Assembly (NCBI RefSeq): GCF_001956215.1
Contig: NZ_MRTQ01000014.1
Location: forward strand, 62,001 to 126,000
From: Paenibacillus sp. FSL R5-0490
GTDB taxonomy: Bacteria; Bacillota; Bacilli; Bacillales; Cytobacillaceae
DNA: 64,000 nucleotides
Direction: 5' to 3'
A program made the position numbers and the translations under genes. Of this stretch, positions 18,543-27,062 are shown one piece after another (positions within the stretch are counted from its first letter, which is position 1; each line of letters starts with the position of its first letter). The notes under the pieces were generated by a model. The model was not told the DNA's origin and ran no database searches. It saw only the letters and a program-made list of their open reading frames with translations.

Positions 18543-19553
18543 GTGAATTCGAACATCCTGGAAGTCAAAAATTTAAAAACCACCTTCTCCTCTAGAAAGG
18601 CTTCTTTTAACGCAGTCGATGGCATCTCCTTTCATGTCGCGAAAGGAGAGACCCTCGGCATAGTTGGAGAATCAGGCTGCGGAAAAAGTGTAACTTCACT
18701 ATCTATAATGGGCCTTGTTAAATCTCCTGGAAAAGTATCGGGAGATCAAATTGATTTTAACGGTGTCAACCTCCTGAATTTGCCCAAAAGAGAGATGAGA
18801 AATCTTCGCGGCAATAAAATCAGTATGATTTTTCAGGAACCCATGACTTCGCTCAATCCTGTCTACAGTGTAGGAGAACAAATCGGAGAAACGTTAAAAA
18901 TCCACAAAAAGCTTAAAGGTGAAGAGAGAAGAAGAAAAGTTGTTGATTTATTAAAACAGGTTGGGATCCCTCGGGCTGATGAAATTTATGATAATTACCC
19001 GCATCAATTATCAGGGGGAATGCGGCAACGGGTCATGATTGCCATGGCAATGGCTTGTGACCCTCAGCTGATTATTGCGGATGAACCGACGACTGCTTTG
19101 GATGTTACGATTCAGGCCCAGATCCTTGAGCTTATGAAGGATCTGCAAAGCAAAAAAGGGATGTCCATGATCCTCATCACCCATGACCTTGGTGTGGTAT
19201 CAGAAGTTTGTGACCGTTTGATTGTTATGTATGCCGGTAAAATTGTAGAGACAGGACCTGTAAAAGAGGTATTGAATAATCCATCCCATCCCTATACAAA
19301 AGGCTTATTGGCTTCATTGCCAAAAAAGGGCCATAAAGAAAAACGGTTACATTTTATTCCCGGTCAAGTCCCTGCACCAGCCAATTGGGGAAAAGGCTGC
19401 CGTTTTTCTGATCGCTGTCCGTATGCAATGAGCCAATGCGAAACAAGTCTTCCTCCGCTTTTGAAAGCCGGTGAAGCGCAAGAATCTGCCTGTTGGCTAA
19501 TACCTGATGAAGAGGGGAGTACTCACAATGGCATTATCGAAGCTACAAGATGA
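18543..19553 (+). CDS. Dipeptide-type ABC importer ATPase (DppD-like)
   Basis: 336 residues with Walker A GESGCGKS (near 39), signature LSGGMRQRV, Walker B LIIADEPTTALD and switch His in THDLGVV. The C-terminal extension holds the Cys-rich oligopeptide motif (CRFSDRCPYAMSQCE) that binds an iron-sulfur cluster in some homologues. Start is GTG 18543 after GGGGGAA. Its 3' end overlaps the next gene by 26 bases. Confidence 0.92.
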   Translation: MNSNILEVKNLKTTFSSRKASFNAVDGISFHVAKGETLGIVGESGCGKSVTSLSIMGLVKSPGKVSGDQIDFNGVNLLNLPKREMRNLRGNKISMIFQEPMTSLNPVYSVGEQIGETLKIHKKLKGEERRRKVVDLLKQVGIPRADEIYDNYPHQLSGGMRQRVMIAMAMACDPQLIIADEPTTALDVTIQAQILELMKDLQSKKGMSMILITHDLGVVSEVCDRLIVMYAGKIVETGPVKEVLNNPSHPYTKGLLASLPKKGHKEKRLHFIPGQVPAPANWGKGCRFSDRCPYAMSQCETSLPPLLKAGEAQESACWLIPDEEGSTHNGIIEATR

Positions 19554-20514
19554 CTATATTTTAGAAGTGGAAAATGTAAAAAAGTACTTCCCTATAAAAA
19601 AGGGGATATTTTCTAAACAGGTGGGCGCGGTGAAAGCAGTTGATAATGTTTCTTTTCAGTTGCGAAGAGGAGAGACCTTAGGGGTTGTAGGCGAAAGCGG
19701 CTGCGGCAAATCGACCATGGCAAGGCTGATTATCCAGTTATTGAAAGCAACGGAGGGCCGCATTAAGCTTGAAGGAAAAGATCTAACAGCCATCTCAAAG
19801 GAAGAACTCCGAGCAACCAGAAGAGATATTCAAATGGTTTTCCAGGATCCTTATGCATCCCTCAATCCAAGATGGACAGTGGAAAAAACGCTATTAGAAC
19901 CAATGAAGGTATACAATATTGGCACCAAAAGCGAAAGAAAAGAGAAGGTAGCCGACTTGCTGAACAAAGTAGGCCTTGATCCAAGTTATGCTAAACGCCA
20001 TCCCCATGAATTCAGCGGCGGACAGCGCCAGAGAATCGGAATTGCCAGAGCATTGGTTCTCAACCCAAAAGTGATCATTGCGGATGAACCCGTTTCAGCA
20101 CTTGATATTTCCGTTCAGGCACAGGTCATTAATCTTATGCAGGATCTTCAGGAACAATATAATCTCACTTATATGTTCATTACCCATGATTTATCCGTGT
20201 GTGAACATATATCCGATCGCGTGGCTGTGATGTATCTTGGAAAAATTGTAGAGCTGGCAAGTAAAGATCAGCTTTTCTCAAATCCCCTCCACCCTTACAC
20301 GCTAGCCTTAATTTCTGCTGCACCAGAGGTGAATGCAGACCATAAAAGAGAAAGAATCATTCTAAAAGGGGATGTTCCAAGCCCGGCCAATCCTCCATCC
20401 GGATGTGCTTTTCACACTAGATGCCCAAGCTGTATGGAAATATGCAAGGCAGAAACACCAGCGCTGACTGAAAAAGAACCAGGACAGTTTGTAGCCTGTC
20501 ATCTATATCAATAA
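19528..20514 (+). CDS. Dipeptide-type ABC importer ATPase (DppF-like)
   Basis: Second ATPase of the importer, about 328 residues: Walker A GESGCGKS, signature FSGGQRQRIG, Walker B VIIADEPVSALD, THDLSV switch, and the C-terminal CAFHTRCPSCMEIC motif. The frame extends upstream to 19507, but ATG 19528 follows GAGGGGAG and is the better start. Confidence 0.92.
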   Translation: MALSKLQDDYILEVENVKKYFPIKKGIFSKQVGAVKAVDNVSFQLRRGETLGVVGESGCGKSTMARLIIQLLKATEGRIKLEGKDLTAISKEELRATRRDIQMVFQDPYASLNPRWTVEKTLLEPMKVYNIGTKSERKEKVADLLNKVGLDPSYAKRHPHEFSGGQRQRIGIARALVLNPKVIIADEPVSALDISVQAQVINLMQDLQEQYNLTYMFITHDLSVCEHISDRVAVMYLGKIVELASKDQLFSNPLHPYTLALISAAPEVNADHKRERIILKGDVPSPANPPSGCAFHTRCPSCMEICKAETPALTEKEPGQFVACHLYQ

Positions 20515-20531
20515 GGATAGAGGGAGTTTCT

Positions 20532-21716
20532 ATGAGATTATCCATTTCAAAAAAAGAAATTAAGACCAGGCAGAAAAGGTTCTGGGAAAATCTGCAGCAG
20601 CAGGACCTGGACTGTGCAATCATTTTTAGCCCCATTGATATATTCTATTTAACCGGTTTCTTTTTTCACCCGACAGAGCGGCCGATCGCCTTTTTTGTGG
20701 ACTCCAATCAGAATACCCACTTATTTGTTCCATTTTTAGAAAAAGAACATGCTGAAGAATTTTCAGGTGCTATAAACTTTGTACACTCCTACCCTGAATA
20801 TCCCGGAATCAGGCATCCGATGGAGTATTTTAAGGAAGATTTAATAGCAGCTGGGTTTCAGGGGAAACGAGTAGGAGCTGATAGCCTTGGATATGCTTCA
20901 GCATCAGGATATAGAGGACCGTCAATTGACCAATTACTGGAGGCTAAGGGGTATCAATCAATAAAGGATATGGTTCCAGCGTTAAGGATGATTAAATCGG
21001 ACGAAGAGATCGAATTGATTAAAGAGTCCTGCCGCTGGGGAAATCTTGCCCATCGTTTATTGCAAAAATACTCTAAGGCAGGAATAAGTGAGCTGGAGAT
21101 TACAAGCAGAGCCAGTACAGAATCAACCTTGGCCATGATTGAAACCTTAGGTCCGGAGTACAAACCTCATGGGGAAACAGCCTTTGCCCTGTTTAGAGGG
21201 CAGGTCGGGGAGCTGTCAGCTTATCCTCATGCAGTTGCTCAAAATGTAACTTTAAAGAAAGGAGATACATTAGTCACTGCAGCTGCTGCGAGTATATGGG
21301 GCTATAAAAGCGAGTTAGAAAGAACAATGTTTGTTGAGGAGGCAAACAGTGAACAAAAAACATACTTCCAGCATATGTATAATGCGCAGGAAGTGGCTTT
21401 TCAGCATATCAAACCTGGGAAGCCTTTATCATCAGTAGAAGTAGAGGTTCAAAGATATTTTAAAGAAAATAATATTACCGAATTAACTAGACATCACACT
21501 GGCCACGCAATCGGCTTGCTATTTCATGAATCACCTTTTTTTGACTTAGGTGATCACACCATCATGGAGCCGGGTATGGTTTTTACAGTCGAGCCAGGCA
21601 TATATGTAAACGGGGTAGGAGGTTTCCGCCACTCAGATACAGTACTAGTAACAGGAGACGGAATGGAAATGTTAACATACTATCCGAGGGATTTGGAGTC
21701 AATGATTTGCTCTTAG
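20532..21716 (+). CDS. M24-family hydrolase with altered metal ligands (creatinase/ectoine-hydrolase-like)
   Basis: A 394-residue creatinase-fold protein, the last gene of the importer operon. It keeps the catalytic His in HHTGHAIGLLFHE and the Glu in TVEPGIY. The other ligand positions differ from the paralogue at 10334: the first Asp region reads TLVTAAAAS, the second reads SELERTM with Glu, and the last Glu is Asp in FRHSDTV. Metal-independent members of this fold include creatinase, and ectoine hydrolase DoeA is also a member, so it may hydrolyse a C-N bond in a small molecule rather than a peptide. The ATG follows GAGGGAG. Confidence 0.8.
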   Translation: MRLSISKKEIKTRQKRFWENLQQQDLDCAIIFSPIDIFYLTGFFFHPTERPIAFFVDSNQNTHLFVPFLEKEHAEEFSGAINFVHSYPEYPGIRHPMEYFKEDLIAAGFQGKRVGADSLGYASASGYRGPSIDQLLEAKGYQSIKDMVPALRMIKSDEEIELIKESCRWGNLAHRLLQKYSKAGISELEITSRASTESTLAMIETLGPEYKPHGETAFALFRGQVGELSAYPHAVAQNVTLKKGDTLVTAAAASIWGYKSELERTMFVEEANSEQKTYFQHMYNAQEVAFQHIKPGKPLSSVEVEVQRYFKENNITELTRHHTGHAIGLLFHESPFFDLGDHTIMEPGMVFTVEPGIYVNGVGGFRHSDTVLVTGDGMEMLTYYPRDLESMICS

Positions 21717-21786
21717 TGGCACAATGCTTACGACTGAAAATAGTTTAAAATAAGTCAATAGTCTTGGGAGCATCGGAAGGAAAATA

Positions 21787-21861
21787 GGTGGAGTATCTGC
21801 TATCCTGAATTTAAGAATAATCATTTACGGTCAAAAATGGAATCAAGACACTCATTTAATT
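21787..21861 (+). pseudogene. Decayed copy of the 3' tail of the giant surface-protein gene
   Basis: GGTGGAGTATCTGCTATCCT occurs identically here and at 9402-9421. The following roughly 55 bases remain alignable with the last codons of the giant gene, with substitutions and small gaps that destroy the frame. A matching terminator follows at 21879. The rest of the 343-base gap before the capsule locus shows only a TATAAT at 22011. Confidence 0.7.
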
Positions 21862-21878
21862 CAAAAAATATTTTAAGG

Positions 21879-21906
21879 GTCTCCAGCCATTGCGGCTGGA
21901 GGCTTT
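21879..21906 (+). terminator. Intrinsic terminator, copy of the one at 9491
   Basis: CTCCAGCC pairs with GGCTGGAG, then TTTT. The loop and stem share CCAGCCATTGCGG with the terminator of the giant surface gene. It now ends the peptide-catabolism operon. Confidence 0.75.
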
Positions 21907-22059
21907 TCTGTATTGTAAGTATAGGAAATTATGAATTTAAATAATTATTAGAAAATAATTCCAACACCATCTTTTTCTATAATAATGAACTAATTGAAAT
22001 ATTTGTATGATATAATATTTCCTGGAAATGTCGAAAAAACATGACTTTTGGAGGATATT

Positions 22060-22809
22060 ATGGAAGAGACAATTAGCCTGCGTGAGTTGTTTGATACGCT
22101 GAAAAAGAGAATGACGTTAATACTTGTGATAACCATCCTGGCGGCCGCCATCAGTGGTGCTGTCAGTTATTTTGTGATTAAGCCAATCTATAAATCTTCC
22201 ACACAGATTTTGGTCAGCCAGGCAGCGGCCGGCGAATTGGCTTCCCTGGCAGGACTTTCGTTTGATGCGGATGCCAAATACATCGAAACCTATAATGTCA
22301 TTATGAAGAGTCCTTATATTCTGGATCAGGTCATTGAAGAGCTGAAATTGGATACGACTCCTGAAGCGCTGAATGGAAGCGTGAGCGTAGCCCAGGAAGG
22401 CCAGTCGCAAGTCGTGACAATCAGTGTGCAGAATGAGGACCCGGCGGAGGCTGTAATCATTGCCAATGAGATTGCGAAGGTATTCCAGCGTGAAATTTCA
22501 AGTCTGATGCGAATTGATAACATCCACATTCTTTCTCCGGCAGAGCTTCCGGAAATACCTGTGCCTGTAAAACCTCAGCCGGTTTTGAACATTGCGATTG
22601 CCCTTGTGGTCGGGTTAATGGCTGGTGTGGGTCTCGCGTTCCTGCTCGAGTATATGAATAACACCATCAAGACGGAACAGGATGTGGAAAAACTGCTCGA
22701 GCTTCCTGTATTAGGTATTATTACAACCATCAATGATGATAAAACTGGTTCCCCAAAGCAGCGAAAACAGAAAAAAGTAAGAGGTGAGACGGTTGGTACT
22801 CAAGGCTAA
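22060..22809 (+). CDS. epsA: Wzz-type capsule chain-length regulator / kinase adaptor (YveK/EpsA-like)
   Basis: 249 residues with two membrane segments (about 20-42 and 172-195) flanking an extracellular domain. The second membrane segment is preceded by the Pro-rich ELPEIPVPVKPQPV motif typical of Wzz/CapA proteins. It sets polysaccharide length and activates the cytoplasmic tyrosine kinase encoded next, which it overlaps by a few codons. A TTG at 22048 is in frame, but GGAGG just downstream of it places the start at ATG 22060. First gene of the capsule operon. Confidence 0.88.
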   Translation: MEETISLRELFDTLKKRMTLILVITILAAAISGAVSYFVIKPIYKSSTQILVSQAAAGELASLAGLSFDADAKYIETYNVIMKSPYILDQVIEELKLDTTPEALNGSVSVAQEGQSQVVTISVQNEDPAEAVIIANEIAKVFQREISSLMRIDNIHILSPAELPEIPVPVKPQPVLNIAIALVVGLMAGVGLAFLLEYMNNTIKTEQDVEKLLELPVLGIITTINDDKTGSPKQRKQKKVRGETVGTQG

Positions 22810-23494
22810 AAAGACAAATAAGCAAAACAGCAAACGTTCATTAATTACCCATTCGGATTCCCGTTCACCCATTTCAGAACAATATCGGACAATCCGCACC
22901 AACATCCAATATTCTGCGGTGGATGAAGATCTCCGTACGATTATGGTGACATCAGCCGGACCGGGGGAAGGGAAATCTACGACAGCAGCCAATCTTGCGG
23001 TAGTCTTCGCACAGCAGGGGAAGCGCGTGCTGCTGATTGATGCGGATCTCCGCAAGCCAACGATGCATTACACCTTTCACCAGAATAACCACAAAGGGTT
23101 AACCAATATTTTAACGAAGCAGGCAAACCTGAAGGATGCGAGTGTGGAAACGGATATTGAAAACCTGTCCATCCTGACGAGCGGACCGATCCCTCCGAAT
23201 CCGGCTGAAATTCTTGGATCACAGTCAATGGATGGAATGATCGAAGAGGCGCTTAGCGAATATGATCTGGTGATTTTTGATACACCGCCTGTATTGGCCG
23301 TAACGGATGCACAGATTCTGGCGAATAAATGCGATGGAGCCATCCTGGTCGTCAAGAGTGAGAATACGGAAGTGGAAGCTTCTTTAAAATCTAAGGAATT
23401 GCTGCTGAATGCAAAAGGCAAGCTTCTTGGTGTGGTGCTGAACCAGAAGAAAGTGAAAGATAATCAATACTACTATTACTACGGTGGAAAATAA
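22793..23494 (+). CDS. epsB: Capsular tyrosine-protein kinase (YveL/EpsB-like, CapB family)
   Basis: A BY-kinase of about 233 residues: Walker A SAGPGEGKSTTAAN (near 55), Walker A' VLLIDADLRKP, Walker B DLVIFDTPP, and a C-terminal Tyr cluster (NQYYYYYGGK) that is autophosphorylated in this family. It works with the preceding membrane adaptor. The frame extends to GTG 22784, which overlaps the likely Shine-Dalgarno AGAGGTGA, so TTG 22793 is preferred; the choice is not certain. Confidence 0.9.
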   Translation: MVLKAKKTNKQNSKRSLITHSDSRSPISEQYRTIRTNIQYSAVDEDLRTIMVTSAGPGEGKSTTAANLAVVFAQQGKRVLLIDADLRKPTMHYTFHQNNHKGLTNILTKQANLKDASVETDIENLSILTSGPIPPNPAEILGSQSMDGMIEEALSEYDLVIFDTPPVLAVTDAQILANKCDGAILVVKSENTEVEASLKSKELLLNAKGKLLGVVLNQKKVKDNQYYYYYGGK

Positions 23495-23596
23495 ATTAAT
23501 TCGACAAAATTCACCTATTTTCAATAAAAAGGAAATATTGGATGATATTTATTTTGACAACGCTGTCTAATTTTAGGGAAAAAGGAGGGGCGTGGC

Positions 23597-24364
23597 ATGA
23601 TTGACATTCATACCCACCTTTTATTTGGGATCGATGATGGATGTGAAAGCCTCAATGACACGCTCGCAATGGCAGAAGCGGCTGTAAAGGAGGGCATTCA
23701 TACCATCATCGCAACGCCGCATCATAAAAATAGCCGCTATGAAAATAGCAAAGACGCCATCTTGCTGAAAACTGGCGAGTTAAACGAAGTGCTGAAAGAG
23801 AAGCAGATTCCGCTTACGGTTCTTCCCGGACAGGAGCCCAGAATTTACGGTGAAATCCTGGAGGACTACCGCAAAGGTGAAATTCTTACCTTGAATAATG
23901 GCGGGCAGTATTTATTCATTGAACTTCCATCCTCTCATGTTCCCCGTTATACGGAAAAACTGCTCTATGAGATCCAGATGGAAGGACTGACCCCGATCAT
24001 TGTCCATCCTGAGCGAAATCAGGAAATCATTCAGGAACCGGACATTCTTTACAGGCTTGTGAATAATGGTGCATTAACACAAGTGACTGCTTCAAGCCTC
24101 ACCGGGCATTTCGGAAAGAAGATAAAGAAATTTTCCTGTCAGCTCATAGAAGCTAATCTGACTCATTTTATTTCATCGGATGCCCATAATCTTACCAATC
24201 GGCCTTATCGGCTAAGGGAAGCATATGATGAAATTGATCAATCGTATGGAATTGATACGGTATTTCTGTTTACGGAAAATGCAGAGCTGCTTGTGCAGGG
24301 GCAGAATGTATATAAAGAGCCGCCGGAGAAGGTTAAGACAAAGAAATTTTTAGGGCTATTTTAA
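23597..24364 (+). CDS. Tyrosine-protein phosphatase, PHP-type (YwqE/CpsB-like)
   Basis: 255 residues with a PHP metal site: IDIHTHLLFGIDDG at the N-terminus, TPHH near 46, an EL segment near 110, HPERN near 142 and SSDAHN near 195. It dephosphorylates the capsule tyrosine kinase and so resets the assembly cycle. The ATG follows AAGGAGGGG. It is last in the regulatory triad, before a long RNA-rich gap. Confidence 0.88.
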   Translation: MIDIHTHLLFGIDDGCESLNDTLAMAEAAVKEGIHTIIATPHHKNSRYENSKDAILLKTGELNEVLKEKQIPLTVLPGQEPRIYGEILEDYRKGEILTLNNGGQYLFIELPSSHVPRYTEKLLYEIQMEGLTPIIVHPERNQEIIQEPDILYRLVNNGALTQVTASSLTGHFGKKIKKFSCQLIEANLTHFISSDAHNLTNRPYRLREAYDEIDQSYGIDTVFLFTENAELLVQGQNVYKEPPEKVKTKKFLGLF

Positions 24365-24455
24365 CTATATGTATAATAGCTTGGTTAGCTATTGTATTAT
24401 TTTTAGCATCTATATAGGTATTATGTACTAAATACATGTGACTATTTAGGTTTGT

Positions 24456-24485
24456 AGCACCCTTCAAAATTTTTATAAGGGTGCT
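24456..24485 (+). terminator. Hairpin after the phosphatase gene
   Basis: AGCACCCTT pairs with AAGGGTGCT around a 12-base AT-rich loop. The T-tract is weak (GATTT). First of two terminator-like stems in the 691-base gap. Confidence 0.5.
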
Positions 24486-24548
24486 GATTTAAACTATTAG
24501 TAAGCGTAATACATAATTTTCTTTAAATGGAAAATATAGTTTTTAATT

Positions 24549-24675
24549 TGTGGTGATGTCTCCCAACCAATATCAATGGAGGCACTCGGCCATACTGTGG
24601 GATGAGATCATCGTCTTTTCCTTAGACACCTGTTGTCGGTGGTATGGTGTGAGGGCGGGTTAGATGCCCGATTTT
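24549..24675 (+). ncRNA. Candidate EAR (eps-associated RNA) antitermination element
   Basis: A G/C-rich, highly structured stretch in an AT-rich gap. Stems visible are TGTCTCC/GGAGGCA, CCATAC/GTATGG enclosing GATGA/TCATC, and a final CGGG/CCCG hairpin followed by ATTTTT. The EAR RNA lies between epsB and epsC in Bacillales capsule operons and lets RNA polymerase read through terminators. The position here (after the kinase/phosphatase genes, immediately before an epsC-like gene) and the presence of a terminator just downstream match. Assigned by context and structure, not by covariance search. Confidence 0.65.
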
Positions 24676-24690
24676 TAATATAAAAAATAG

Positions 24691-24745
24691 ATGCTTAATG
24701 AAAGTATGTGTCATGACACGTGTGTTTTCATTAAGTATTTATTTT
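24691..24745 (+). terminator. Strong intrinsic terminator downstream of the EAR candidate
   Basis: A long stem pairs GCTTAATGAAA with TTTTCATTAAGT, with the TGTGTCATGACACG palindrome at its tip and a T-rich tail. It would stop transcription before the epsC-like gene unless antiterminated. Confidence 0.7.
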
Positions 24746-24799
24746 GTAAAAATTATATGTTTTTTTTTGAAAGACCATTTGTTTTGGCTTATCATCTTT

Positions 24800-24940
24800 G
24801 TCCGTTGACTTCCGCTGCGGGCACTTGCTTTCCGCGGGGCGGGCGGTGAGCCTCCTCGGCTAGCGCCTGTGGGGTCTCACCTGTTCCCGCACCTCCCGCT
24901 GGAGTCAAGTGCCCTCCGTTCCAAACAACTCAGCGGCTGG
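24800..24940. repeat. G/C-rich palindromic intergenic repeat
   Basis: Much higher G+C than its surroundings. The outer arms GGCACTTG and CAAGTGCC are complementary, and an inner GGTGAG/CTCACC pair encloses a TAGCGC turn. It resembles a repeat family I know from intergenic regions of many Bacillus genomes. It has no coding potential. Confidence 0.6.
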
Positions 24941-25055
24941 AATATAGACATATCTTTATGAAAATATATCAATCATTATTCTTTAATACATCCCTGGAAA
25001 AACAAAATAATGTATTCAATTTCTATAATGATAAAGGATTAAAGGGGGTCATAAT

Positions 25056-26876
25056 TTGACATACGGTAAGAGGTTAACTTTTTTGGTTTTATTGGATTCA
25101 TTGATTGTTTTGTCTGCGATTTATGTAAGTGTGCTGATGCTGCAGCCGACGCTTGAGATTTTTAAGTCTGAACTGATCCTGGTCAGTTCGATTTCTTTGC
25201 TGGTGAGTCATCATTTTTTTGCGTCTGTGTACCGTTTGTATAACAAGGCCTGGGAGTATGCGAGTGTAGGGGAACTGGTTGCGATCGCAAAAGCGGTCAG
25301 CTTATCGATTATGACTACGGGAGCCGTTCAGCTGGTGCTGATTGGCGATATTTATTTCAGGGCATTGATGCTTGCCTGGATGATGCATATCTTATTGATA
25401 GGCGGATCCCGTTTTTCCTGGCGAGTGTACCGGGACCGGTACATTAAGCCGGCAGTGGAACAAAAGCGGGCCCTGATCGTTGGAGCAGGCGCAGCCGGGA
25501 CAATGCTGGCAAGGCAGCTGCTGAAAAATAAAGATGCTGAAATCAAGCCGGTTGCCTTTATTGATGATGATCCGAAGAAATATAAATTGCATATCCTGGG
25601 CCTTCCAGTTGTCGGCAATTCGAAACGTATCAAGAAGATGGCTGAAACCCTGGATATCGACCATATTGTGATTGCTATTCCTTCGCTCAGCAAGGATGAA
25701 ATGAAGCGGATTTATGAAGAATGTGCAGGTACAAGGGCAAAAACGGTCATTATGCCGCTGATCGAAGACGTTATGCTCGGGAATGTGTCCTTTAACCAAT
25801 TCCGGGATGTTCAAGTGGAAGACCTGCTTGGGCGCGATCCGGTGGAGCTGGATATTAACAGTATTTCAAAGAAACTGACAGGAAAAACAATCCTTGTTAC
25901 AGGTGCGGGCGGCTCAATCGGCTCCGAAATCTGCCGTCAGGTGTGCAAATTCAAGCCGAAAAAGCTGCTTCTCTTAGGACATGGGGAGAATTCGATTTAC
26001 CAGATTGACATGGAACTGAGGAATCAATACCGCATGGAAATCGAAATACTGCCTGTTATTGCGGATATTCAGGACGGAAGCAGAATTTTTGAGGTAATGG
26101 ATATTCATCGGCCAGATGTGGTGTATCATGCTGCAGCCCATAAGCATGTGCCGCTGATGGAATATAACCCGAAAGAAGCTGTGAAGAACAATGTCATTGG
26201 AACGAAAAATGTAGCTGAAGCTGCGGACACCTTCGGGGTTGGGACGTTTGTTCTGGTTTCTTCTGATAAGGCGGTTAACCCTACGAATGTGATGGGATCT
26301 ACGAAGCGGATTGCGGAGATGGTGATTCAGGAGCTGGACAAGCATAGTGCGACGAAGTTTGTGGCTGTAAGGTTTGGGAATGTGCTTGGAAGCCGGGGAA
26401 GTGTGATTCCGCTCTTTAAAAAGCAGATTCAGGCTGGCGGGCCGGTGACGGTTACGCACCCGGATATGACGAGGTATTTTATGACGATACCGGAAGCTTC
26501 GCGGCTTGTGATGCAGGCGGGTGCATTGGCCCGTGGTGGAGAGGTTTTTGTTTTGGATATGGGTGAGCCTGTGAAGATTGTTGATTTGGCTAGGAACCTT
26601 ATAACCCTTTCGGGTTATTCGGAAGAGGAAATTGGAATCCAATTCTCTGGCATTCGTCCTGGGGAGAAGATGTACGAGGAACTGCTTGGGGAGAATGAAG
26701 TTCATAAAGAAGCGGTGTTTCCAAAGATTTTTATTGGGAAGGCTGTTTTGGATCAGGAGGATGAGGTTCATTACCTGATTGAGAAGTTTGGGGATATGAG
26801 TAGTGAGGAGATTAGTGAGTTTGTGCTGAATTTGGCGAACCGGCGGGGGAATAGGATGGTAGCTGGGGTGGAGTAG
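25056..26876 (+). CDS. epsC: Membrane nucleotide-sugar 4,6-dehydratase (EpsC/CapD/PglF-like)
   Basis: 606 residues: four membrane segments (about 5-115), a CoA-binding-like Rossmann domain (GAGAAGTMLARQL near 143), then the catalytic SDR domain with NAD motif TGAGGSIGSE near 287, AAAHKHVPLME and MGSTKRIAE with the catalytic lysine. It makes the 4-keto-6-deoxy intermediate from UDP-GlcNAc, the first step to UDP-diacetylbacillosamine. The aminotransferase, acetyltransferase and sugar-phosphate transferase for the following steps lie at 28.9-31.4 kb. Start is TTG 25056 after AAGGGGG. Confidence 0.9.
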   Translation: MTYGKRLTFLVLLDSLIVLSAIYVSVLMLQPTLEIFKSELILVSSISLLVSHHFFASVYRLYNKAWEYASVGELVAIAKAVSLSIMTTGAVQLVLIGDIYFRALMLAWMMHILLIGGSRFSWRVYRDRYIKPAVEQKRALIVGAGAAGTMLARQLLKNKDAEIKPVAFIDDDPKKYKLHILGLPVVGNSKRIKKMAETLDIDHIVIAIPSLSKDEMKRIYEECAGTRAKTVIMPLIEDVMLGNVSFNQFRDVQVEDLLGRDPVELDINSISKKLTGKTILVTGAGGSIGSEICRQVCKFKPKKLLLLGHGENSIYQIDMELRNQYRMEIEILPVIADIQDGSRIFEVMDIHRPDVVYHAAAHKHVPLMEYNPKEAVKNNVIGTKNVAEAADTFGVGTFVLVSSDKAVNPTNVMGSTKRIAEMVIQELDKHSATKFVAVRFGNVLGSRGSVIPLFKKQIQAGGPVTVTHPDMTRYFMTIPEASRLVMQAGALARGGEVFVLDMGEPVKIVDLARNLITLSGYSEEEIGIQFSGIRPGEKMYEELLGENEVHKEAVFPKIFIGKAVLDQEDEVHYLIEKFGDMSSEEISEFVLNLANRRGNRMVAGVE

Positions 26877-26898
26877 GGGCATTAAGTTTGATTTCTGT

Positions 26899-27024
26899 CC
26901 CCTTCGGGGCCATTGGAGTTTGATGGCGCCCTTAGGGCTTTTGTTTGGGGAAAAGCGCAATTTTAATCTTAGCAATTTCCACCCTTCGGGTTGTGTGTGC
27001 AGGGGTGATTAACCCTTTCGGGTT
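26899..27024. repeat. Cluster of short TTCG-type palindromes
   Basis: The 186-base gap before galU contains CCCCTTCGGGG (26899), GCCCTTAGGGC (about 26928), ACCCTTCGGGT (26981) and AACCCTTTCGGGTT (27011). The last 14-mer also occurs inside the preceding coding region at 26603. Each can form a small stem with a stable loop; none has a T-run. Confidence 0.55.
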
Positions 27025-27062
27025 AATAGATGTATTTTTGAGTTTTACGAGGAGGTAATAAT

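Noticed and set aside
25974..26975. A 333-codon open frame on the minus strand
   Set aside because: It lies antisense to the well-supported epsC-like gene, has low-complexity Arg/His/Leu composition and no ribosome binding site. It is a shadow of the sense codon usage.
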